From UBA5536 sp964592595 (GTDB lineage Bacteria; Bacteroidota; Bacteroidia; Bacteroidales; F082), in contig CAZQFH010000003.1 of assembly GCA_964592595.1 (NCBI GenBank), positions 62,001-126,000 on the forward strand: a stretch of DNA of 64,000 bases, in the 5' to 3' direction. Position numbers and translations under genes: made by a program. Positions 26,463 through 35,000 of the stretch are shown in pieces. Numbering within the stretch: the stretch's first letter is position 1; each line of letters opens with the position of its first letter. The notes beneath the pieces are model-generated. The model worked only from the letters and a program-made list of their open reading frames with translations. It was not told the origin of the DNA and made no database searches.

Positions 26463-28650
26463 GGTTCAGGATTTGATGTTTGTTGTCTTTTTCAATTTCA
26501 AAACTGATAATTTCACCAGCTTCGAAGTTAATGGCATATTTCCTCGAAGAGAGCTTTTTGCCTTTTAATTCAAAACAAACCTGGGTGTTGAATGCGATAC
26601 GTGAATCACCAATTCCTTGTTTAATCTTAAGCTGTATAGCTTCAAACCGGATGTTCAGGAAGCGATAAAAAGGTGACAAAAAATCCTGCAAAACTCGCAA
26701 TCCGGCATTAGGGAACTCACTCAATGTGATATTTTCCTGAATTGTGAGTCCAGGATTGTTGCCAGTCACTAACTGGTATGCCCCCAGAAACACATCATAC
26801 AACAAACTTTTTTTATTGCCTTCGAAGCGCGTGAAATAAAAAAGATCAGTATTACTTCCAAACCAGGCTTTAGAATTGGTCTGGCGGCAATCGAGGTAGG
26901 ATTGGTTGAAAATATCGGTTTTCACTTCCCACTCAATCAATGCTGTCTGATCGTTTGTTGTTAGCGCGAACTTAAGGGTTTGTCCGGGAATAAAGTGAAG
27001 AGCTTTATTAAGTGTTTCATCAACCAATTGATTGCTTACCAAATCATTCATTTTGGGCTGATCTGAGCTGTGAAAGCGGAGTTCGTCGTTTTTAGTAAGA
27101 TAGGCTGCAAAGGGATAACTCAGGGTATGGGCTCCAACCACACTGGAAGTCTGAAACTGAAAATGAAGGTGAGGATAAGGCGAACGACCTGAATTGCCGC
27201 AGTTAGCGAGTTGAGTACCTTGTTCAACGTATTGGCCTTTGTGCACCAGAATGCTTCCTTTTTGAAGGTGACTTAATTGCGAAAAAAGACCTTCGCCATG
27301 GCTGATTACAATACTGTTTCCCCAGTTCTGACGCAGGTTCATATCGCCAATGGCATTGTCGTCCACTTCGTTGATTACCTCCATTACATAACCACTTGCC
27401 GGCGACAGCACAGGCTTCCCATAACAGTAATAATCAGTAGTTTGATAGCCTTCATTTTTGTATGCCTTACCACTTTCGTCCACAAATTCAAAGTCCCAGG
27501 CATATCGCCAGGCTTCTTTGTGCGTGTGCTCGCCATCAAAAGCCTGCGTTACTTTCCAGAACCCCCAGAACGGCAATTTTACGGGAATTCGTTCCAGATG
27601 AGCAAGTCTGCGGTTGTTGATCAACGAGCTATAGAGGTTTTTCTCGGGATGAAACAGCTGAATATAAACAAGTGCTGGTTTGTCGAAAAAGCGTTCCCGA
27701 AACCTAAAAACAAACAGAAAACTGATTACTACCAGATTAAATGGTAACGAAAGCACTCCGAGTTGCAGGGGCTCCAGTATGCTAGTAGCAGCAATCTGCA
27801 AAAAGGCAAGTAGCGGAATAGCAATAATAACCCACAAAAAAGCGTACAGCGATGGTATTACAAAAAAACCTCCGATAGCAATTGCAGTGAGGATATAATT
27901 AAAACCAATATAACTGTAGGTGAGGTCGTTTAAACTGGCTCCTACTAACATATAAAAAAGATACGCAAAAGTAAAGCCAACAAATGAAAGTAAAAACGCA
28001 AGGCGCGACCAAATCAGAAGGCTGCTGGCGATAATAATTCCAACAAATAAATGTGGTTGAAAAAAAATTGCACCTAAAGATCTGAAATACAGTTTAAAAA
28101 TTTCGGGCCACTGCAATTGTTCAAACCAGTCATGTATTTGCAACAAGGTGAAACCGCCTCTATCGAACAACTCATTCAGAAAATAGATGCCACCTTCACT
28201 AAGCTCTAACTGACTGATGCTGCGACTGCTTAGGGTAAGAATCCAAAAACCAAGCAAAAATGGCAAACTGAGGTATGGCAGCCCGTACTTGCTAAGTAAT
28301 CCGGCAAGGAATATACTGGCAAAAAGTGTGAGTAAACTAATGAATATCAGTATAATAAAAAAACTTAAACCAGGCTGAAAGCTAATCCCGTAGCCAAGAC
28401 CTACGAGTAGGGGATTAAAACCATAAAACCCGTTGATGATTTGTTCTCGATTCAAGCCGATGAGGTAAGCAGCGGTGTTGGCAATTATAACGGCCAGCAA
28501 TCCACTCAAGCCTGCATTCAGATCGATAAGACTCACGGCCACAAGCATTATTGCCATCCATTTATTCTTGGCAAAAAATACCTGTGTGTAGCTGTTGAGA
28601 ATGCTCTGCCCGAATTGAGGAAACATCGAACGGGTTTTATCCGATATCAT
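26455..28650 (-). CDS. Urea transporter-like channel fused to an M23 peptidase domain
   Basis: A 731-residue fusion. Residues about 15-320 are a polytopic urea transporter (UT/SLC14-type) domain with the two-fold repeat seen as GFNPLLVGLGYG near 78 and GFNYILTAIAIGGFF near 249. A linker with positive charges leads to an M23 domain at about 360-515. Candidate zinc ligands are His377 and Asp386 (HKEAWRYAWDF), His460 (SHLQKG), and His494/His496 in PHLHFQF. About 215 further residues of unassigned beta-rich sequence follow. The ATG overlaps the decarboxylase stop as ATGA, a tight coupling. Channel plus wall-type hydrolase in one chain is unusual; the channel may carry a small amide-like or amine product rather than urea. 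Confidence 0.82.
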   Translation of the reverse strand: MISDKTRSMFPQFGQSILNSYTQVFFAKNKWMAIMLVAVSLIDLNAGLSGLLAVIIANTAAYLIGLNREQIINGFYGFNPLLVGLGYGISFQPGLSFFIILIFISLLTLFASIFLAGLLSKYGLPYLSLPFLLGFWILTLSSRSISQLELSEGGIYFLNELFDRGGFTLLQIHDWFEQLQWPEIFKLYFRSLGAIFFQPHLFVGIIIASSLLIWSRLAFLLSFVGFTFAYLFYMLVGASLNDLTYSYIGFNYILTAIAIGGFFVIPSLYAFLWVIIAIPLLAFLQIAATSILEPLQLGVLSLPFNLVVISFLFVFRFRERFFDKPALVYIQLFHPEKNLYSSLINNRRLAHLERIPVKLPFWGFWKVTQAFDGEHTHKEAWRYAWDFEFVDESGKAYKNEGYQTTDYYCYGKPVLSPASGYVMEVINEVDDNAIGDMNLRQNWGNSIVISHGEGLFSQLSHLQKGSILVHKGQYVEQGTQLANCGNSGRSPYPHLHFQFQTSSVVGAHTLSYPFAAYLTKNDELRFHSSDQPKMNDLVSNQLVDETLNKALHFIPGQTLKFALTTNDQTALIEWEVKTDIFNQSYLDCRQTNSKAWFGSNTDLFYFTRFEGNKKSLLYDVFLGAYQLVTGNNPGLTIQENITLSEFPNAGLRVLQDFLSPFYRFLNIRFEAIQLKIKQGIGDSRIAFNTQVCFELKGKKLSSRKYAINFEAGEIISFEIEKDNKHQILNRV

Positions 28651-30008
28651 AATTCAAAATGTGATAGATGTGGTGGGATTTCTTCCAGGTTTTCAATGGA
28701 ATCGATGGATTCGTTTTTCCTTATCAGGTTTGGTTTTCCATCCATAGCTATCATCACTACATTAGGACGCAAAGTGATAAATTGCATCCACTGAGTCATA
28801 TTGTAAGCGCCAACATGGTGAATCACAATTTTATCGCCTTTATTGAGCAATGGCAAACTGATATTTTCGCGCACCACGTCAATATTCATACAAAGTGGAC
28901 CATAAAGCACAGTGTCTTCTGTGTAGGAAGTAAATTCCTGTGCCGGTGTAATTTTATGGTCGTACCAGAAAGAAGTAAATAACAGATTCACTCCCACATC
29001 AAGCACAGTGGCTCTTCTGCCATCGGAGAGGCGTTTATTGGCAATTACTGAACCAAGCAGATAACCTGCCTCATCTATCAGTGCACGTCCTGTTTCGAGG
29101 ATAAGCAATGGAGGTGTTTTGGGGCGGTAATCACTATTCATCAAGGCGGAAGTAATGGCTTCGGCAAAGTCGTCGATCGAAGGGTTGGTGTCTGTTCCGG
29201 GCAGGTAAGCTCCTTTGAGGGTGTTGCGCGACGAAAAACCACCACCCATATCAATATATTTTACTTCGTGACCATATTTTTGCTGCACCCGTTGAGCCAG
29301 GTTAGCCAGCTTTGAAGCAGCAATAGCATAAGCATTGGGCGAAAGCATAAAGGTGCCGATGTGGGTGTGCAGCCCAACCAATTCAAGTAAACCCGAAAAC
29401 ATGATCTTGTTTAGGGCGTCCCAGGCCTGACCGTTTTCATAATTAAATCCGAAACGATCCCACATGGGATAAATTCCAGTATCCATATTTACGCGAATCG
29501 CAACTTTTGGTTTTTGCCTGGTTTCACGGGCAATCTCCTGAATCATATACAATTCGTCGAGGTGATCAATATGAATCAATGAGTTGTTGGTGATGGCTTT
29601 GCGAAGATCAGACTCGGTTTTGTCGGGACCATTAAAGATGATCTTAGTGCCATCAACACCATGTCGAATAGCTTTGTCGTATTCAAATCCTGAGACCACT
29701 TCGGCCCATGATCCTTCCTGATGAAATACATTACAAACAGCTGAGAGGTAATTTGTTTTATAGGACCATGCAAACTGCACTTTAGGATAGCGTGTTTCGA
29801 AGGCCTGACGGGCAGCTTTGAATTTGCTTCTGATTTTTTGTTCGGATATTACAAAAACCGGTGAGCCGTAATCTGCTATTAATGAGGCTACCGAAACGCC
29901 GTCGATTTGGGTGACGGGTTCAAACTCGGTACGCATGCCAAACTTGTTGGGCATATTACTTTCCAGTTTCTTAATCAATGGTCTTTCGTATCTTGCTTTT
30001 GTTATCAT
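28647..30008 (-). CDS. Fold-III PLP-dependent amino acid decarboxylase (DapDC/ODC-like)
   Basis: A 453-residue protein of the alanine-racemase-fold decarboxylase family. The PLP lysine is Lys84 (WSYKTN). Other motifs are HTHIGT at 214-219, the glycine loop MGGGFSS at about 254, ETGR at 305-308, and the Cys region GPLCMNID (Cys373, Asp377). In diaminopimelate and ornithine decarboxylases the residue after this Cys is Glu or Asp and touches the far end of the substrate; here it is Met374, which suggests a different substrate. It could also act as a racemase-like or non-decarboxylating enzyme. ATG 29954 (MPNKFGMRTEF) is an alternative start. It lies 14 bp after the ATP-grasp gene and overlaps the next gene by 4 bp. 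Confidence 0.88.
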   Translation of the reverse strand: MITKARYERPLIKKLESNMPNKFGMRTEFEPVTQIDGVSVASLIADYGSPVFVISEQKIRSKFKAARQAFETRYPKVQFAWSYKTNYLSAVCNVFHQEGSWAEVVSGFEYDKAIRHGVDGTKIIFNGPDKTESDLRKAITNNSLIHIDHLDELYMIQEIARETRQKPKVAIRVNMDTGIYPMWDRFGFNYENGQAWDALNKIMFSGLLELVGLHTHIGTFMLSPNAYAIAASKLANLAQRVQQKYGHEVKYIDMGGGFSSRNTLKGAYLPGTDTNPSIDDFAEAITSALMNSDYRPKTPPLLILETGRALIDEAGYLLGSVIANKRLSDGRRATVLDVGVNLLFTSFWYDHKITPAQEFTSYTEDTVLYGPLCMNIDVVRENISLPLLNKGDKIVIHHVGAYNMTQWMQFITLRPNVVMIAMDGKPNLIRKNESIDSIENLEEIPPHLSHFEL

Positions 30009-30022
30009 GATAATTCTATTTT

Positions 30023-31075
30023 TTATAGTTCTCCGTGAGTTGAAATTTGTTGAAATTCGCTTAAATCTACGATCATATCCCAGGCATAGCGGATAAACAT
30101 TTTGCCGGCTTCGTAATCTTTAAAAGCTTCTGTAGGCCAGCCCATTGCCAACCTTGTAAGTGCTTCGGGAATGTTTTGTCCAACGCCAACAGCCAAATAG
30201 ATCCAAGCCGGTATGCGTGGGTTAATTTCGAGCAGGAAGTATTCGCCTGCTTTATTTTTCATTAGTTCCAGTTCAAATGCTCCACGCCATTTGGTCGTTT
30301 TTAGAAAATGAGCGGTAAGGTCGAGTGCTTTTTGGTCGGTGATGGTGATGCCGCCCCATGCCTTTCCTTTATCGGTAATATATTGCTTGCGCATCGGCAC
30401 AGCAGCCATAGTATTCCCCATTCCGTCGCCGAGGCCAGTTACGTTGTATTCGGTGCCGTGGATAAATTCCTGCACAATAATTGGCAGACCCCATTTAGCA
30501 CTGATTTTATTAAAAGCAGTTTTGGCCTGATCAATATTGTAAGCCAGACTGGCATCGTAGTATTTTCCTTTGATCACCAACGGCCAGTTGTAATCTTGTT
30601 CCAGGCTGTGTATTTCATTTGTAGTATAGATGGCTTTGCTGCGTGGCACATGAATATTATGTTTTTTACCAAATTCGGGCAGGTTGATTTTTTGGCGGTC
30701 TTCAAACTGTTCCATGGTAGGCAAAAAACTATGAATACCATTTTCTTTAAGCTTATCCGACAGCTTGATGAAAGAATACAGCTCGGCATCGAAATTTGGG
30801 ATTACCACATCCAGTTTTTCCTTTTCATGAATTTGCATTAAGCGGCTAAAAAGTGCTTCGGTTCCTGCCGAAGGGTAGGGGATGTGGTATGTTTTTTCGA
30901 TTAAATCGTGCATATAAATGCCTGGTTCAAGCGATTCGTAAGCCAAACCGATAATCCTGCAATCAAAGCTTTTTGCCTCGCGTAATCCCCTGATTACGGC
31001 AACCCCCGGACCAGGGCTATCGATGGCATTAAGCCCTGTTACAGCAATAGTTAGCTTTTGTTTATTATTCTTCAT
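30023..31075 (-). CDS. ATP-grasp carboxylate-amine ligase
   Basis: A 350-residue ATP-grasp protein. The N-terminal Rossmann-like part (AVTGLNAIDSPGPGVAVIRGL) is followed by the ATP-binding lobes, with Lys in PLVIKGKYYDASLAYN, the EFIHGTEYNV strand and the Mg-binding FELELMKNKAGEYFLLEINPRIPAWI segment. ATP-grasp enzymes activate a carboxylate as acyl phosphate and join it to an amine. The closest pattern is CarB-like ligases used in amino acid or peptide modification. It overlaps the PqqD-like gene by 11 bp and precedes the decarboxylase by 14 bp, so the three probably act in sequence. Substrates are unknown. Confidence 0.88.
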   Translation of the reverse strand: MKNNKQKLTIAVTGLNAIDSPGPGVAVIRGLREAKSFDCRIIGLAYESLEPGIYMHDLIEKTYHIPYPSAGTEALFSRLMQIHEKEKLDVVIPNFDAELYSFIKLSDKLKENGIHSFLPTMEQFEDRQKINLPEFGKKHNIHVPRSKAIYTTNEIHSLEQDYNWPLVIKGKYYDASLAYNIDQAKTAFNKISAKWGLPIIVQEFIHGTEYNVTGLGDGMGNTMAAVPMRKQYITDKGKAWGGITITDQKALDLTAHFLKTTKWRGAFELELMKNKAGEYFLLEINPRIPAWIYLAVGVGQNIPEALTRLAMGWPTEAFKDYEAGKMFIRYAWDMIVDLSEFQQISTHGEL

Positions 31076-31313
31076 TTTGATAGAGGTGATATTGTTTTAC
31101 CATGGCTTCAAAATCGAGCAAATCGCGTTCGATCATTGCTGCATCGGCCTGATATTTTTTGGAAAGCTCCTGAATGATTGCTTCCTGTTTTTCGCCTTTA
31201 CGTAGCATATTCAAAATGTCGAGGCCAACCTGATTCACGGTAAAGGACTCACCTGAAGCAGGATTGAATACAAATCCGTTGTCGCTGACGGCTATATTAT
31301 TTCTGATTTTCAT
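31065..31313 (-). CDS. PqqD-like peptide-recognition protein
   Basis: A protein of about 82 residues with the PqqD fold pattern: a short strand pair (NNIAVSDNGFVFNPASGESFTVNQVG) followed by helices (LDILNMLRKGEKQEAIIQELSKKYQADAAMIERDLLDFEAMVKQYHLY). PqqD-type domains are RiPP recognition elements that bind a leader peptide and present it to a modifying enzyme. A longer frame from 31355 would start upstream of the predicted transcription start (the -7 element is at 31353-31360), so ATG 31313 (MKIRNNIAVSD) is preferred. It is the first gene of a six-gene overlapping operon. No precursor peptide gene was found next to it. Confidence 0.82.
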   Translation of the reverse strand: MKIRNNIAVSDNGFVFNPASGESFTVNQVGLDILNMLRKGEKQEAIIQELSKKYQADAAMIERDLLDFEAMVKQYHLYQNEE

Positions 31314-31352
31314 AGTGTTTATATTTGAGTTTTTTTTTAAGTATTCACTTTG

Positions 31353-31360
31353 CAAACCTA
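31353..31360 (-). promoter_or_regulatory. Bacteroidota -7 promoter element for the PqqD/ATP-grasp operon
   Basis: On the minus strand this reads TAGGTTTG, a perfect TAnnTTTG match, about 40 bp upstream of the PqqD-like start. It supports independent transcription of the six-gene operon and the choice of ATG 31313. No -33 box was found. Confidence 0.55.
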
Positions 31361-31419
31361 ATCCATCCTTTGAGGGCAGCTCTTACAATTTTTTGTTTTT
31401 GTTGTATAATTTTTTAGCC

Positions 31420-31992
31420 TTAGCCAGCGCCTTTTCGTTCTTTTTCCGGCAAAGCCTTGTATTCAGTTACTGAATAGCCAGTTATATTTTTAAACTGTGT
31501 GGATAGGTATTGAACACTGCTGTATCCCATCATATAAGCGATTTCACTTAACGTAAGTTCTTCTAATTGTATAAGTTCCTTTACCTTTTCGATACGTTGA
31601 ATTATGATATACTTTTCGAGTGTAATGCCTTCGTGGCGCGAAAAAACGGTGGATAAATGCTGATAGCTCAGGTTAAATTTGCCAACAATGAAATCGGAAT
31701 TCCTAACCATGGCATTGTAAGTAGAATGATGCACAAGCTCAATAACAACCCGTTTGATATCTTCTACCAGATGCGTTTCTTTGTTTTCGATAATTTCGAA
31801 ACCATGTTCCGTCAAAATTTCTGTGATCTTTTCCAGCCTTATTTTATCTGGCTCAAATTCAATGGTGATTTCTCCCAGCCTGGATTTGATTACTGCAAAA
31901 TCATACTTCTCAGCCAGCAGCCCGATCACTTTCAGGCAACAATCGCAAAGCATGTTACGCAGAACCAGATGATGTCGTACTAATTTATTCAA
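31420..31992 (-). CDS. AraC-type regulator with N-terminal HMA-like metal-binding domain
   Basis: About 190 residues. Residues about 8-70 resemble a ferredoxin-like heavy-metal-associated domain (LVLRNMLCDCCLKVIGLLAEKYDF) with a CXXC pair at Cys16/Cys19. Residues about 75-185 form an AraC DNA-binding domain with two helix-turn-helix units (HLSTVFSRHEGITLEKYIIIQRIEKVKEL and LSEIAYMMGYSSVQYLSTQFKNITGYSVTEY). Such fusions are common in Bacteroidota and are thought to respond to a metal or thiol signal. The apparent start is TTG at 31992; an ATG at residue 14 would cut into the domain. It lies just upstream of the PqqD operon on the same strand and may regulate it. Confidence 0.85.
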   Translation of the reverse strand: MNKLVRHHLVLRNMLCDCCLKVIGLLAEKYDFAVIKSRLGEITIEFEPDKIRLEKITEILTEHGFEIIENKETHLVEDIKRVVIELVHHSTYNAMVRNSDFIVGKFNLSYQHLSTVFSRHEGITLEKYIIIQRIEKVKELIQLEELTLSEIAYMMGYSSVQYLSTQFKNITGYSVTEYKALPEKERKGAG

Positions 31993-32014
31993 TGGAGGTG
32001 AAAAGATTAATATC

Positions 32015-32022
32015 CAAAAGTA
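32015..32022 (-). promoter_or_regulatory. Bacteroidota -7 promoter element for the HMA-AraC gene
   Basis: The minus strand reads TACTTTTG, matching TAnnTTTG, 23 bp upstream of the predicted TTG start. Confidence 0.5.
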
Positions 32023-32041
32023 ATTTTTTTTTTGAATAGGC

Positions 32042-32080
32042 TAAAAAAAAGCCCTTTCATTGAGTGAACGAAAGGGCTTT
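32042..32080 (-). terminator. Rho-independent terminator of the first RND efflux operon
   Basis: On the minus strand AAAGCCCTTTC pairs with GAAAGGGCTTT around an 11-nt loop and is followed by eight Ts. It lies 16 bp after the RND stop codon. Confidence 0.92.
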
Positions 32081-32095
32081 CAACTTATTTTACAG

Positions 32096-35000
32096 CTATT
32101 TTTCTGACAGTTTGCCTGGCCAGAATTTCAGCTTGGCAACGTAGAGCAAATGGTACATCGCCGGAATAATCACTAAGGTGAGGAAAGTGGCGAAAGTTAG
32201 ACCAAAAATTATGGTCCAGGATAGTGGACCCCAAAACATGGCATTATCACCACCAAAATAGATGTCCGCATCAAAGCGTTGGAATAACCCGATAAAGTCG
32301 ATATTTAGACCTGCAGCCAACGGGATCAATCCTAAAATTGTAGTGATGGCCGTGAGCAATACAGGGCGAAGCCTGGTTTTTCCGGCTTCGATAAGGCTCT
32401 CTATCGATTCTTTTATCGGCAGATCGTCTTCGGGGCTAAGTCCCATTTCCAGCTTGCGGTTACGTTTTAGGATAGTAATATAATCGATCAGTACAATAGC
32501 ATTGTTTACCACTACTCCAGCCAGTGAGACTATGCCAATACCAGTCATAATTACTACAAAATCCATCCCAAATGTTCCCAATCCTCCAAAAACACCAATC
32601 GTACTCAGCAAAACACTCACAAGAATAATAATGGGTTTTATCACAGAATTGAACTGACTCACGAGAATTAGCAGAATGATGGATACAGCAATTAGCATGG
32701 CGCGCATCAAAAAAGCCATACTTGCGGCCTGTTCTTCCTGTTCGCCTGTAAATTCGTAACGGTAGCCTTCGGGCAGATTGTAATCGGCCATGATAAGCTT
32801 AAGCTGTTCGTTGATTTCATTGGCATTGTAGCCCGAAATAACATTAGACCAAATGGTGATCATACGGCTTCTGTCTTTGCGCGTTACTGCCCCATAAGTT
32901 GAGCTTAATGAGATGTTGGCCACAGCAGAAATAGGGATTTGCAGAATTTTCCCACTGGCCTGATCTCTGAAGGTTACACGCTGGTTGAGCAAAGCCCCCA
33001 AATCATAACGATACTGATCTTTCATGCGCAATTGGATGGGGTATTCGTCTTCACCAAGCTTGTAATTCGAAATCTCTGATCCAAAAAGTGCGGTTCGGAT
33101 AGTGTTCGCAATTTGAGCTGTCGATAGGCCAAATCTCCTTGCTTTGTCGCGATCGATGGTCACATTAAGCTCAGGTTTTCCAACATCGAGGTCAATTTGC
33201 AGGCCCTCAATTCCGGCAAGCTGTTGTTGGTTGATATTATTTATGATGCTATCACTGAGCTCCAGCAAAACACCAAATTCTTTCCCACTGATCTCGAGGT
33301 TGATAGGTTTTCCTACCGGAGGGCCTTCGTTTTGTTTTTCAACAGTAAGCAACACTCCCGGATACACTCCCAATAATTCATCCGAAAGCTGTTTCATGAT
33401 TTTTTCGGTACTGATGCCTCCGCGATCCTGATAATCAAGGAAAGTAACCGTGATCAAACCTTTGTTTGGCCCACCTCCGCGACCCGAAAAACCCTCATTT
33501 TCGCCAACAGCACCATCGCCAATATTCGTTAAAACAGACTTTACGATATGTTGGTTAGGCTCCAATAATCTATATACGTGTGCTTCAATAATTCCTACTA
33601 ATGAATCTGTGGCATTGATTTCTGTGCCAAGCGGCATTTCAGCACTTATATTGACATATTTTGGATCGCCTGAAGGAAAAAACTCAACTTTAGGATTGCT
33701 GCCAAAATAAAAGCCTGTTGTAACGACCATCAGCAGACCAACTCCAATTACCATCCACAGGGAATTTTTGCCTTTCATCGCGAAGGTGAGGATGTTGAGG
33801 TAAACATTTTCGATCCAAACCAATAGAACAGTTTGAAACCAGCGTGCAAAACGGTCGAGGAAAGTTACATGCGCAAGCCCTATCAAGGCAAAAACGATGA
33901 GTAAATTGGCTAAGGCAATAAATCCTGCAAAGTAAAATACTATTGCAATTCCTATCATTATTCCTACAGCAATAAGTCGTTTACGAATGTTGGGACGTTC
34001 GTTGGGATCTTCTTTTTTAAAAAACTGAGCCGAGATCACCGGGATGATTACCAAAGCTGAAAACAATGAGCTCAATAGCACGATGATCAAGGTCATGGGC
34101 AGGTATTTCATAAACTCGCCCATGATGGAATCCCAGAAAAGCAAAGGGAAAAATGCAGCCAGGGTGGTAGCTGTAGAGGAAATGATGGGCATGGCAATTT
34201 CGCCAACTGCTTCCTTAGCTGCCTGCCTTACGGAATATCCTTTATCAATGAAACGGTAGATATTTTCTACCACCACGATAGCGTTGTCGACAAGCATACC
34301 GAGCGCCAATATGAGGGAGAACAGCACAATCATATTGATTTTGTAACCCATTAATCCCATGATCATAAAAGAGATAAACATGGATAGGGGGATTGAAATC
34401 CCTACGAAAAGTGCGTTTCGGGTACCCAGAAAGAAATACAGTACCAGCACCACAAAAATAATTCCCATGATCATACTGTTCTCAAGGTTGCTAAGCTGCA
34501 ACTTGATTTGTTCCGACTGATCGTTGGTAAGTGTAATCTTTAGATTTTCGGGCAGCGATTTGTTGGCCCTGGATTCGTCCAGCAATCTGAAAATTTTATC
34601 AGTTGCTTCGAGCAGATTTTCGCCTCCTTTTTTTATGACCTGTACCGAAACAACCGGCTGGTGATTGAGGCGAGCAAAGCTGGTAGGATCTTCAAAGCTG
34701 TATATGACATCGGCAACATCACGCAGGTAAACAATATTATTGTCTTCATGCTTCACGATGATGTTTTTGATTTGATCCGTATTGGTAAATTCGCCTGCGA
34801 TTCGCACCGAACGGGTTGTTTTCCCGGTTTTTAACTCTCCGCCCGACATAGAAACGTTTTCGTTTTTTACTGCCGATTCAATATCGCCAAAACTTATTTT
34901 AAAGGCATCGAGCTTATGCTGATCAACATGGATTTTAATTTCACGTTCGGTGATTCCTGTAATCTCAACTTTAGAAATTTCGGTGAAGGCTTCTATTTCT

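Noticed and set aside
30308..30841. 177-residue plus-strand frame opposite the ATP-grasp gene, considered as a hidden precursor protein
   Set aside because: It is fully antisense to a conserved enzyme and lacks a leader-like or repeat-rich core peptide.
24385..31992. Whether the operon is a standard PQQ or lanthipeptide pathway
   Set aside because: No PqqA/B/C/E, LanB/LanC or radical SAM enzyme is encoded here; only the PqqD-like domain is shared.
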